Shown: positions 23,621-34,300 of the stretch, in pieces
Numbering within the stretch: position 1 is the stretch's first letter
Layout: every line of letters starts with the position of its first letter
Virus record (IMG/VR): IMGVR_UViG_3300010354_000171
Coordinates: 1-43,776 of that record
Direction: 5' to 3' (one strand)
DNA from: a virus
Length of the DNA stretch: 43,776 nt
Notes under the pieces: model-generated
Databases searched by the model: none
What the model was told of the DNA's origin: nothing
The model's input: only the letters and a program-made list of their open reading frames with translations
Made by a program: the position numbers and the translations under genes

Positions 23621-26600
23621 TTAAGTCAGTAAAAAGTAATTCCAAGCTAAAGGATAACCTCTTACACCTGCTCTAAAGTTAAAGTTAGCTTTCATTTGTA
23701 TTGTGCCGCCTGTTGTTGTAGAAATAGTCGTTCCAGCTATGGAAATAAAGCCAGCTACGATGCTATTTACGTTCAAACTTGCGCCGCCACCACCAATTTG
23801 GGCGGCAATATAAGACTTGATTGCCTTCTGTGTAGGTACTACGTTGTCAGAGTTGGCTGTTAAGAATGGATCTGTTGAAAATTCCGTAATTGTTGCTGAA
23901 TTTCCGCCAAGTGTAATATTACCCAACGAAAGTTCTGCTAGTCCAGCAATGTTAAATGCATCAGCATTTAAAGTAGCAATACCCGTACTTTGTTCAATAG
24001 CGAACAAAGCTCCTACTCTAAAGTTACCATCCTGGTCTGTTGATGTATAGAAGCATCTACCTCCATTATTATCAACAGTTTCGTTTGCAGGAATTGGTAC
24101 TTGAGTTGGAGTTCCTGGATAATTAGTTTCGTCCTTATTGCCAGTTCCAATATCTAAGAAATCGTGACCTGTTAATCTTACCTGGCTGTAACGAATTCTT
24201 GTTGTAACACCGGTGGCATGTGACGGTGAACTGAAAACTGTCATATCTGGACTTATCTGCAAGAACGCACCTCTAGCACCGTCAACAGTACCTGTAGGTG
24301 ATAATACCTGCACCAATTTATAAACAGTATCTGGCATTGAAGCAAACACTACGTTAGCTCCTGCACTTAAAGTGCCTGTTAGTCTCTTAACACCTATAAA
24401 TTTGCCGCTTTGGAAGTTATCTGCAAAGCCGTCGCCGGTATCTATAGTTGCTGTAGCAGCGTCGTAGCCTAAACCTCTATCTATAAAGTTTGGTTGAGCA
24501 CATACTCCGTTGCTGGTTCTTACAGTGAACGGTGCTTCAAATAGATTGTTTGGATCGGTAATGGTCATTGTTGGTGCTGAAGAGTATGATGATCCAGGAT
24601 CTGTTACCCTAACTGCAAAAATCTTATTATCCGAAACATAACATCTAGCCTTGGCTGTTGCGCCTATAATGGCGCTGCTGGCCGCTGTTGTACTAGCTGA
24701 CGGAATAATAGCCCAAATATTTGACTGAGTTGGGTTGCCGTTAACCGCACTTAGCGCACCTGTTCCGCTAGCTCTTGTTATGGCCCTAGTGGTCCATACT
24801 AGCCCGTCCTGAGAAGTGCTCATGTTGTTACTACTTGATTGCGTAACAACAAACATACCTTGACCGTAGTGTACTGTTGTTGTAGTTCCTGATCCTATGT
24901 ATCCAGATACACCAGTGCTGCTCCATGTGGTGCCTGCATTAACTGTAAATGCTGGATTTACTGCGCCGCTAGAGCTGACTGCAACAAATTTATTAGCACC
25001 ATAGGTAATGCTTACCCATGTTGAGCTAGCTGGCAGGGCTCCGCCTGCTGACCAAGTAATACCGCCATCTGTAGACACTCTTGTTGTTGTACCGCCTGTT
25101 ACAATAGCGATCCAAACTCCTTGTCCGTAAGCTATAGAGCTCCAAGTACCTGCACCTAAACTACCCCCAGCATTCCATGTAATGCCACCGTTATCGGAGT
25201 AGGCTGTAGAGCCGTTAGATCCAAGTGCTATCCAGCGGCCGGTATTGTTTACTCTACCATAGGCAACACCTACAGAAGTACCGCTTAGTCCTGCGGGCAA
25301 GCTGCCACCTGAAGTCCAAGTTACTCCACCGTCGGTTGAGTAAGCGTTTACAGTAGTTGAACTTGAAACGCATACAAGATGATTAGCTACGGGAGTAGCA
25401 GTTCCTGTACCGGATCCTGCGCCTGTAGCTACAAAATATGTACCTACTAAATTAGCACCAGCACCAATAGTAGTAAACAGAGTGTTACCCAATGAAGTAA
25501 TAACGTAAGCACGACCAATTACAAACGAACCAGCAGTTTCAACTACAGTCAGTTTACCAGCAGCTAGCGAAACCCAATTTGATGTGCTAGGCAATGCTAG
25601 GGTATTAGCTGTCCATGTTGTTCCGTCTACACTGGTATTTACATTTCGTGAACCGCTTGAAACAGCTACAAAGTTTCCGCCGGTACCAACACCAGTAAAT
25701 TCGATAGCCTGTATAGCTCCGGTTGTGCTGTTAACCGCAGTAATTGTTATGGTTACATTATTGGTTGTTGTACCGCCTAAGCTAGATCCAAGAAGAGTGA
25801 TAGTATCTAATCTAGCATATCCAGTACCTGCATTAACAATGTCAATGTCTGCATATTTGATTCCTTTTCTTACTACTAAGAATGCAGCATTGATTCCGCT
25901 GCCGCTAGTTGTGCCTGATACAGAACTGTACACAGCAAAAGTAGGTGCATAAAGTGCATCGCTATATGTTTGTGCCGTAGCTAATGTTCTAGCAGTTGAA
26001 CTATAAGTTGGAGCTGTAAATGTAATTCTAGGTTCAACTATATAGGTTGTTGCTGCGTCTGGAGCAACGATAGTTGTACCAGGAACGATGTGATCCCAAC
26101 CAGCAAGTCCGGTGCTTTCTGTTACCACTGTAGCAATCTTTGTACCTGCATTGTAAGTGGCTACAATACCAAACTGTCCTGCACCTGTTCCTCCTGTGAG
26201 TATAATCTTCATGCCTACATAGGCACTAGAAATTTCATCATCAACAGCAGCTAATGTGATCTGTGTAGTTGTACCAGCTTGGGCTGTACTTGAATTTGAA
26301 ATGTATCCAAAACCACCAAAATTGCCGTCAACTTCCGGAGCTGTTGCGCTGTCGTCAACGTTATCTATTAATCGTACTTGGAACACACCACCGTCTCTAA
26401 AGTCATCGTGTTCTACTTCGGCTCCGGTGCCGCCGCCTGCTACAGACCAAGAAATTTCAGTGTAATCACTACCTGCATTATCATATTCGTATTGCCATAT
26501 GTAATCGATATTATCAGTTAATACTGAACCAACTGTTGCCGAATATGCCTGGTTATCAACTAAACAAGTAATTGGTGTTTCGGTAGAATCAAATCCCTCT

Positions 26601-29600
26601 GCAACTGAACCAAAATCTCCGTAGGAGTTATTACCGTTGGTTCCACGTATACGTCCGCCGTTTTCTGCTAGATAACCAATGTGAGCATAGTATGAGAACA
26701 CAGAAACAAGTTCCGCTCTACCATTATTGGTTACCCATGCTCCAATACCGTCGCTGATGATCTGCGTAAAGTCGTTAGAAACGATAGAATCGTTACCTCC
26801 ATTATGCAGAGCACCGTCAATCTTTTGACCCACAGCAGCATAACCAAATGTTGCTACGTTCTGTACATAAGGAGAACGTCCTATGATCCATGTTCGGAAA
26901 TCATCTGGGCCCCATCCTGGATCAAGTGAGCAATAAGCACCTGCAGAAACTCTGCGTGTGCCGTAGGCATTATTTGCCAATAAGTCGCCTCTTAATCCGT
27001 CTAATGTCATGTTGCGCACACCGGTACCGTTACGTAGATAGAACATATCTTCTTCTAAGCTTCCTGTAACACCGTTGGCGTAATATCTAGCTGCCATTCT
27101 TGATTTATAATTTCCAGTGTACTGTAGATCAAATTTTAGCGCATCAATATACCTGTGAACATCTCTCTCACATTCGCTGCTTGTATAATATAAACTTACT
27201 GTAAATGATCCAGAACCGCCTGACATAATATCATAAGCGGTCGCAGCATCCCTTGTTGTGGCAATCTTAAAGGCCGTGCTGCTTACAACATTTTGAATAT
27301 AATAAGTTGTATCTGTTAAAACTCCGCCAAGCGTAGTTCCAGTAAATCTTATAGCAGCATTTCTCTTCATCCAGCTAGTATCAGAACATGTAAATGTATC
27401 TGTGGCTGCTGCCGCTGAAGTAATTGTGGCTGTAAATGTACTTGAAATATAAGCATTCATTTCAGCAACAATATAATCTCGGTTGCGCTCTAATTGCAAT
27501 CTTGCCCAGTCTGCAGATCTATCATTGGTCTGGCAGATAGAGCCGTCAAAAGTAGCACCAAAGACTATGTCGTCTAACATAGTCATTAAAGCTTCTATTC
27601 TTGTTTGCGCATCAGTATCGCCGCCTACATTGGCCTTGGCTAGAGTCTTAGCTTGAGTAAAGGCTGCTCTAGTAGCTGTTTTTTGGTTTCCATCAAATAC
27701 ATCGCTAGCACTGGAGCGTAGATATGAATAGGCCGCAGTTCTAGTTTGAACATTACTGTTAAACATAAAGTCAAACATTACAGCTTCTAAAATTAATCTC
27801 ACATCTCTTTCACACTTTGTTGAATTGTAAACCAGTGTAGGATAATTTGTAGTAATAAACGATGTTACGCTAGATACAATAGTTTCTTGTGCAGCATCTA
27901 ATGTCTGTGCCGCGGTAATCAACGCAGTTGTTGATGTTACACCATTGGTTGCAGTTGGGTAATCTATTACTTCGAAGTCGAGATCTAGTCCCGAACCGTT
28001 AGTAAATGTAGCTAATGTTGCACCGCCGTAACTAGCTGCCAATGTAAATGCATTTGTAGTAACTGAAGATACCCAATATTTTACACCGTTGGTAAATCCG
28101 TTGGCTGTGGTTCTAGGAATAACAGCATCGCCAACGGCCATTCCGTGACTATTTGATGTAAATGTGTCGTTAGTAGCGATTTGAGTGATATTGATTTGAG
28201 GTGTATTACCTTCGGTTGAGTCACCTTGCACCACATTTATTACAATGTCAACCAATGTGCCAATATCGGTAACAGCGGCAGCGCCACCGGGTAAGTTAGT
28301 CGAATCTCTCCATTGAGTGGCATCATTACCTGTCGATTTAACCACTAACGTGTTCGTAGCAATATCTTGCATTATAGATTTTAATCTATTAAATGCTGCT
28401 GCCGTAGCAGCTACTTCTGTACTATCGATCATTAATGAAGTGCTATTATCTCCGTCAAAGTAAGCAAGAGCAGCTACAAGAGTTTCTCTTTTACCTCCGT
28501 ACATGAGATCATAGCATACAGCATCAACAACAAATCCCACATCTCTTTTACATTTTGTTCTACTGTAATAAACATCTGTATAATTCGTATCTATGAAAGC
28601 TGTAATTTCTGCTTTCATAAATTCTTTATTTTCTATCAAAAGCTTTCTAGCATCGCCGTAGCCTGATAAGAACGATGTGTTGTAGCCAGTTGGTTCTGTA
28701 AATGATGATAGATGATTAGTTCCAATTTTAAAATCAATTTGATGTCCAATCATTCTGACCAATTGCTTTACTTTTGTTTCTTCAACCGAGCTTGCATAAG
28801 GAAAAGCAATGTCTTGTGTGGCAGTATTACCTGTTGACTCTGTTACATTTTGTCCTTGAATAATTTGACCTACAACAGTTTGCATTCTAGACAACGACAT
28901 AATGCTATAATAAGCATCGTCTCGACTGATCAAGCTTGTTGAAGGACCGGCGTTTACAGATCTAACTTCGTCACCGACAAGAGCCGTTTCAGCAGGCACA
29001 ATAATTGGTAATGTTTCTCTATACTCTCCAGTTTTTACAAAAATTGTATTGTTTGGAACTCTACGTGCTGGTAAATTACTGGTATCTAAATCCGTCAGTG
29101 CTGTAATAACAATGTCAATTAATTCGTCTGCGGTGTCTGTAACACTAGCTTCAGATGTATAATCTGTATTAATATACTGCGCTACAACCGCTGTTGAATC
29201 TAGTGCTACGGTTTGATAGACTACTGTTGGTGCTTCGTTGTTAAGAACTGCTGTCACTACCTCTTTCATATAGTTGTAGGCAGCAATTCCTTCGTCGGAT
29301 TCAGCAGCTAATGTTGTATAAGTTTCAACTTCTTCAGCAGCACTGAACTCTCCCGACTCGCCAAAAGCTCCTAGTAAGCTAAAAGCAGCAGCTCTCATTT
29401 TTAGATTACCGCCATGACCTAGATCCCATATAAGTCTATCTACAATAAATCCAACGTCTCTTTCACATTTGTATTCATCATAATCAAACGACCCTGTGAA
29501 TGGAGCAATAACGTTAGTAATTTGATATCTAATCCATGCTGAAATTTCTTTCTGAATAAACGCTCTATTAAGTTCTAACAGATGTTGTGCATGTGGATTT

Positions 29601-31291
29601 CTTGGCCCTTTTTCAACCTGCTCACATGCATAACGAATACTTTGCCATGGCTTGTCAAAACTTGCGCCGCAAGCAGGATAAGGTCTGTCTTCACCCTGAG
29701 GTGCCACGTAGTAAATGTGATCTACGTGACCAAATGTACGCCATTCTGGCAAGCTGGTAGGGCTTACTCTAAGAATCTGTCCTTCTGTTCCAATTGGTAA
29801 TCTTGTGGGGCCGGCGCCGCCGTAGTAAACCATATCACCTACTGTTGTTAAAACAGAAAGTTCATTACCAACTGTTAAGGTATTCCAGTAAGTACCGCTT
29901 GTATCTTGGTCGGGACGGCTATTTGCTTGGCCGCCGCCGGTGGTGCCTAAAGAAGATCCATCATCACTTTCCGATCTGTGAGCTAGTACGCAAATATATG
30001 AATTAGTTCCATATTTAACAGCATCGCCTAGGTTATATTCTACATCGTCCTGCCAATCTCCTCTCCAGTAAATGCCGGTTGAAATTGGTGTCCAGTAGCT
30101 GGACATGGGAGGTTCTGCGGCCACAGTGGCTGTCATACTGCCTGTGGCATTACTTAAATTGAACGCAGTTCCGCCTATAGTCTCGCTGATTGTAAATTGT
30201 GTGCTGCTCGCTATATCTTTAATGTAATATCTGCCGCCTGTGAATACTCCACCTATAGTTGTACCGCTGAATCTAACAGACATACCTGATACCATTCCGG
30301 TGGTATTAGCAACAGTTAATCTATCGGTAGTTGTTTCTGTGTTGGTAACTTCGTAAGCTGTGCTTGGACTATCTGCAATGGCTAGATAGTTGTATCCGTT
30401 CATTTTTACAACTTCGCCAATTTTATAAGAAGTTGTATGTAACCAATCTGATTGATAGTCAAATCCCTTGGCAAATAAATCCCAGTCTGATGTACTTGTT
30501 GAAGGTGTAGCACTGGTATTCAATGTTTTTGCTACGTAATGATTACCGCCGTATTTGACAATATCACCCGGTTGATATGCGGTTCCCGAATTCCATGCAT
30601 TTTCGTATTCAAAACCTTCAACAAACTGAGTCCAATATGCGCTATCTGTTGGAAATGCTGCTGACGCTGTATGAGCGGTAACACAAATCCAAATTGCGCT
30701 GCCCCATTTTACTAAATCGTTAACTTTGTAACGTGTGGCGGTAACCCATGTACCTAAATATTCTTGTCCTTGAGTGAAGACTTGCCAACTTCCTAGATTT
30801 GCTTCTAATCCTAATGAGGCGGTGGCTGCAGATGTGTGAGCAGTAACACAAAGATAGTTAATGCCACCATATCTAACTAGATCATTGGCCTTGTATCTTG
30901 TTAAGGTTGACCATGTTCCTTTCCAATCAAACCCCTCAACATAAACAATCCAGTCACTTGAGTTAGCTTCTAATCCCAATGATGATGTTGCAGCAGATGT
31001 GTGTGCGTTGTCACAAATGTATAATGATCCACCGTATTTGACTACATCGCCCTCTTCATAGACAGTTGCAACGGCCCAATCGTCTCTCCAACGCTGTCCG
31101 TCTGTCATCAAATTCCATTTTGATGGAACAACATCTAAATCTGTATTAAAATCAGCAGCGGATGTGTGACCAATTTGGCAAAGATATACTTTACCTGCAA
31201 ATCTTACTACGTCATCTTTATAGTAGGTGGTAGCTGTAGCCCACTCATTTTTCCATACAAACCTAATTCTACCAAGTTTAAATTCTGCCAT
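23621..31291 (-). CDS. Giant modular tail fibre protein (2556 aa)
   Basis: By far the largest gene in the window. Order of parts: about 7 repeats of a W-Y-DxV-x-G-xx-Y-x-C-HTS module resembling carbohydrate-binding CBM5/12 units (about 10-475); a beta-helix/pectate-lyase-like region starting IYYVAPQGEDRPYPACGASF (about 520); four helical 'CERDV' repeats (near 607, 912, 1159, 1372); three E1-FCCH-like small barrels (about 315-392, 1034-1110, 1289-1369); a beta-helix core with GGNDSIVSNDFTQIISDGIG (near 1500); Asp-box/BNR propeller repeats such as STDGGITW (about 1868-2190); and a conserved tail with GHDFLDIGTGN (2374) and VPTQKAIKSYI (2483). The layout is shared with the 1843 aa neighbour. Likely a host-surface binding, possibly polysaccharide-recognising, fibre; no catalytic site was identified. 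Confidence 0.82.
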   Translation of the reverse strand: MAEFKLGRIRFVWKNEWATATTYYKDDVVRFAGKVYLCQIGHTSAADFNTDLDVVPSKWNLMTDGQRWRDDWAVATVYEEGDVVKYGGSLYICDNAHTSAATSSLGLEANSSDWIVYVEGFDWKGTWSTLTRYKANDLVRYGGINYLCVTAHTSAATASLGLEANLGSWQVFTQGQEYLGTWVTATRYKVNDLVKWGSAIWICVTAHTASAAFPTDSAYWTQFVEGFEYENAWNSGTAYQPGDIVKYGGNHYVAKTLNTSATPSTSTSDWDLFAKGFDYQSDWLHTTSYKIGEVVKMNGYNYLAIADSPSTAYEVTNTETTTDRLTVANTTGMVSGMSVRFSGTTIGGVFTGGRYYIKDIASSTQFTISETIGGTAFNLSNATGSMTATVAAEPPMSSYWTPISTGIYWRGDWQDDVEYNLGDAVKYGTNSYICVLAHRSESDDGSSLGTTGGGQANSRPDQDTSGTYWNTLTVGNELSVLTTVGDMVYYGGAGPTRLPIGTEGQILRVSPTSLPEWRTFGHVDHIYYVAPQGEDRPYPACGASFDKPWQSIRYACEQVEKGPRNPHAQHLLELNRAFIQKEISAWIRYQITNVIAPFTGSFDYDEYKCERDVGFIVDRLIWDLGHGGNLKMRAAAFSLLGAFGESGEFSAAEEVETYTTLAAESDEGIAAYNYMKEVVTAVLNNEAPTVVYQTVALDSTAVVAQYINTDYTSEASVTDTADELIDIVITALTDLDTSNLPARRVPNNTIFVKTGEYRETLPIIVPAETALVGDEVRSVNAGPSTSLISRDDAYYSIMSLSRMQTVVGQIIQGQNVTESTGNTATQDIAFPYASSVEETKVKQLVRMIGHQIDFKIGTNHLSSFTEPTGYNTSFLSGYGDARKLLIENKEFMKAEITAFIDTNYTDVYYSRTKCKRDVGFVVDAVCYDLMYGGKRETLVAALAYFDGDNSTSLMIDSTEVAATAAAFNRLKSIMQDIATNTLVVKSTGNDATQWRDSTNLPGGAAAVTDIGTLVDIVINVVQGDSTEGNTPQINITQIATNDTFTSNSHGMAVGDAVIPRTTANGFTNGVKYWVSSVTTNAFTLAASYGGATLATFTNGSGLDLDFEVIDYPTATNGVTSTTALITAAQTLDAAQETIVSSVTSFITTNYPTLVYNSTKCERDVRLILEAVMFDFMFNSNVQTRTAAYSYLRSSASDVFDGNQKTATRAAFTQAKTLAKANVGGDTDAQTRIEALMTMLDDIVFGATFDGSICQTNDRSADWARLQLERNRDYIVAEMNAYISSTFTATITSAAAATDTFTCSDTSWMKRNAAIRFTGTTLGGVLTDTTYYIQNVVSSTAFKIATTRDAATAYDIMSGGSGSFTVSLYYTSSECERDVHRYIDALKFDLQYTGNYKSRMAARYYANGVTGSLEEDMFYLRNGTGVRNMTLDGLRGDLLANNAYGTRRVSAGAYCSLDPGWGPDDFRTWIIGRSPYVQNVATFGYAAVGQKIDGALHNGGNDSIVSNDFTQIISDGIGAWVTNNGRAELVSVFSYYAHIGYLAENGGRIRGTNGNNSYGDFGSVAEGFDSTETPITCLVDNQAYSATVGSVLTDNIDYIWQYEYDNAGSDYTEISWSVAGGGTGAEVEHDDFRDGGVFQVRLIDNVDDSATAPEVDGNFGGFGYISNSSTAQAGTTTQITLAAVDDEISSAYVGMKIILTGGTGAGQFGIVATYNAGTKIATVVTESTGLAGWDHIVPGTTIVAPDAATTYIVEPRITFTAPTYSSTARTLATAQTYSDALYAPTFAVYSSVSGTTSGSGINAAFLVVRKGIKYADIDIVNAGTGYARLDTITLLGSSLGGTTTNNVTITITAVNSTTGAIQAIEFTGVGTGGNFVAVSSGSRNVNTSVDGTTWTANTLALPSTSNWVSLAAGKLTVVETAGSFVIGRAYVITSLGNTLFTTIGAGANLVGTYFVATGAGSGTGTATPVANHLVCVSSSTTVNAYSTDGGVTWTSGGSLPAGLSGTSVGVAYGRVNNTGRWIALGSNGSTAYSDNGGITWNAGGSLGAGTWSSIAYGQGVWIAIVTGGTTTRVSTDGGITWSAGGALPASSTWVSITYGANKFVAVSSSGAVNPAFTVNAGTTWSSTGVSGYIGSGTTTTVHYGQGMFVVTQSSSNNMSTSQDGLVWTTRAITRASGTGALSAVNGNPTQSNIWAIIPSASTTAASSAIIGATAKARCYVSDNKIFAVRVTDPGSSYSSAPTMTITDPNNLFEAPFTVRTSNGVCAQPNFIDRGLGYDAATATIDTGDGFADNFQSGKFIGVKRLTGTLSAGANVVFASMPDTVYKLVQVLSPTGTVDGARGAFLQISPDMTVFSSPSHATGVTTRIRYSQVRLTGHDFLDIGTGNKDETNYPGTPTQVPIPANETVDNNGGRCFYTSTDQDGNFRVGALFAIEQSTGIATLNADAFNIAGLAELSLGNITLGGNSATITEFSTDPFLTANSDNVVPTQKAIKSYIAAQIGGGGASLNVNSIVAGFISIAGTTISTTTGGTIQMKANFNFRAGVRGYPLAWNYFLLT
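29866..31264 (-). repeat. Seven tandem W/Y/HTS modules at the fibre N-terminus
   Basis: Protein-level repeats of roughly 50-60 aa: W-x(4-6)-T-x-Y-x(3)-D-x-V-x(3)-G-x(3)-Y-x-C-x(3)-HTS-x(10-20)-W. The sixth is interrupted by a barrel-type insertion, and the last ends near VGNELSVLTTVGD. Conserved tryptophans at both ends and the HTS turn resemble sugar-binding CBM5/12 domains. The same series, also about seven units, opens the 1843 aa protein (35630-36816). Confidence 0.72.
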
Positions 31292-31308
31292 TTCGCACTC
31301 CAGTATTG

Positions 31309-31316
31309 TATTTATA
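31309..31316 (-). promoter_or_regulatory. T4-type late promoter box (TATAAATA)
   Basis: A perfect TATAAATA on the minus strand, 17 bases before the ATG of the 2556 aa fibre gene and overlapping the stop codon of the 1843 aa gene. Expected transcription would begin near 31303, giving a very short leader that still contains GGAG (31301-31298) before the ATG at 31291. The position lets the giant fibre be transcribed independently of the upstream fibre genes. The short leader lowers confidence slightly. Confidence 0.6.
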
Positions 31317-34300
31317 TTCTCGCTATACGTCTAACAGCTAACAAACTAGCAATATAACTTCCGCTGATTCCTGTTCCGGAACCTTTAAAGTCTGCCATTA
31401 CATCTACTTCAATAGTCTGTGCCGCTGTGCTGTTAATCAAATTTGGTCCGACTAAAACTGTACCAGCAATAAAGCTTGGTGTGAGTAAATCTTCACCGCC
31501 AACGTTCAGTCTACTTTGTAAATAGGCAATAATTGCTCTTTGTGTAGGTATAACGTTGTTTGAATTTTGTGAGAATGTTGCATCTTTACTGAATTCTCTA
31601 ATTACCGCGGTACTGCCAACGTTAATACCTGCCAATCTTAATTCAGTTAAACCTTCTAAGTCAAAGAAATCAGCACTAATTGTGATAATGCCGGTGGCTT
31701 GTTCAACCGCAAATTGATTACCAGCTCTAAAATTACCGTCCTGGTCAGTCGATGTATAGAAAACTCGGCCGCCATTCAAATCATAAACTTCTTGGAAAGG
31801 TTCTCTATTGTAATCGTATTCTGCATACATCTGTGGATAATTTGTAGTTTCAAAATTACCCGAACCTATGTCTAGGAAGTCGTGTCCGGTTATTCTAACC
31901 TGGCTGTATTTTTCTCTTATCAATACTTCCATGCCGTGTTCTATGTAATCATCGTAGCCGACATTTGGAGAAATTTGGAACGTAGCTAAGAATTTTCCAT
32001 TTTGTTGTAGCTCTTCGCTTCTAATAACAACAGCTACCCAATATCCCGGCAGGTTGCCGATGTAAAACTGCGCACCTGGTCCCGGCATGACGTCTATATT
32101 GTCTAACGTAATGAATTTTCCGTTAGGTGTTTTATCAGCAAATCCATCTCCGGTGACTGTTACAAATGTTGTACTGGTTTTATATGAAGAACCTTTGCTT
32201 AAGAATTTAGGCTGGCTCAATACGCCATCGGCCATTCTAATTCTGTACTGTATATCTTCAGTTTTACCAGGGTCAGTTAGTGTAAGTACTGGTTCAGTTG
32301 CATAACCGCTTCCAGGCTCCCAAATCTTAATGTAGCTTATGCCCGATCCGCTAACCACTGCTCTTCCTAAAGCAGTTGCACCACAACTTATCTTATTATA
32401 AGAATTAGATGACGTTGAAGGGAAAGTTAACCAAATTGGTACGCTGTTTGTAAGAGTACTGTCGTTTAATGTCACATCTGGATTTCCAAATGCTACTAAG
32501 CTCCAATTTAAATTGGTAGCTAATTGTCTTTCGGTCCATACTAAACCGTCGTATGATGATGCAGCAAATTGTGTTGGTCCGGTTGTTATATCAGCTCCAA
32601 TGTTTCTTGATCCAGTATCTCCTACTGCAAAGAAAGTGCCTTGGCCATATCTTATACGTTTCCAGAAATGTGCTGTTGATCCGTCCTGCGTAGGCATCGA
32701 AGCTGGTAACCATTCTAATCCGTCAAAGCTGTAAGCGACGTCGCCGGTAGATGACACCGCAACAAATCTTCTATTTCCGTATGCGATACTGGTCCAGTCC
32801 TTAGCCGACGAATCAGCTACCACGTCCATGATAGAACCTTGCCATGTTAGGCTACTACCGTTCCATGTACCAACAGCAACGATATTACCCGAGTTAGCTA
32901 AGGCCACAAATACGCCAGCGCCAAAAGTAATATCAACATATTCATTTAATGTTGAATCGCCAAAAGTTGGTAAGGTAGATGACGTCCATGTTTCCCCGTC
33001 TATGCTGTAAGCGGCACTATTTAAATTTCCAGATATGGCTACGAAAACTCCGTCATCTACTCCGATAGGTTTTCCGTAGGCTACACCATTCCAATTTCTT
33101 GAAGCTGGCATAGTGCTAGATGACCAATCAATTCCGTTTGTACTATATGCGGCTTGATTAGTTCCTGTTGAAATAGCAACAAATCTGTTGTTACCAGATG
33201 CTAGACATGTCCAATTTCCCGATGCCGGTAACGTTAGGTCTTCCCAGTCGTCGCCGTCTGAAGAATACAGTCCTTGATCGCTTGCTGCCGGTAGCAGAAC
33301 AAATTTACCACTATCTGCTATTAAAGAATCGTCAGCAATTTGATAAGTTAAAATACTGTTAGTACTGTCATTTGAAATAGATGTAACTGTGATTAAAATA
33401 TCATGTTCTAAATCTGTTCCGCCTACGCTACTACCACTAATTGTAATTGTATCGTTTACAGCATACCCTGCACCGCCGTCGGTTAATGTCACACTATAAG
33501 TTCTACCATTTTTAACTACGGTAAACAATGCATCTGCAGGAACAACTTCAATAGTCTCCCCTGTACCAGCTGTACCAGCTACGTTTGTAAATGTTTGAGA
33601 AGTTTCTCCGTACACAGCAGATGCCCAAACTCTTGTAGCAGGCAATCCTACTTCTGCGCAGGTATATTCTGGTTCTGAGAAAGTTACTCTAGGTTCTATA
33701 CGATATCTTGTGCCTGAAGTTAATAATGTTGAGCTCGGTGTTCCTGGTAGCACATGGTCCCAGCCCGGGGTATCAGTTGATTCTCTGTATACAGTACAAA
33801 CTTTAGTTAAGTCGTTGTAGGCCTGTACATATCCGTATTGTCCAGTTCCGTCGCCAGAAATAATAATTATTCTTTTGCCTAAAATATCTGCTTCCATAAA
33901 TGTTTCAGCAGTGGCTAAAGTAATTTGAGTAGTGTTACCTGTTTGTGCTTGGTTACCTTCTTGACTGAATCCGGCGCCGCTGTCGAGCATTTGTATAGTA
34001 AACATCGCATCGTCGCGAAATTCTTCTTGTGCAGCCGTAGCACCAACACCCGAACTGGTAATTGTATAACTTGCTGTTGTATAGTTCTGTCCGCAATTTT
34101 CAAATTCAAGTGCTAGAATAAAGTCTAAAATTTCACCAGCAAATGCTGCGGCTACTACCGCCTGTTCTGATCTAGTATTGACACTGGCATATCTTACCAC
34201 TTCTTCTGGATCGATACCGTCGGCTAATGCGCCAAAGTCCCCGTAAGAACTATTTCCATTAGTTGCTCTAATAATGCCACCGTCTTGGGCAAACATACCT

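Noticed and set aside
24900-25400. CRISPR-like or tandem DNA repeats
   Set aside because: The similarity is at protein level (Asp-box repeats) with changing codons and no constant spacer length.
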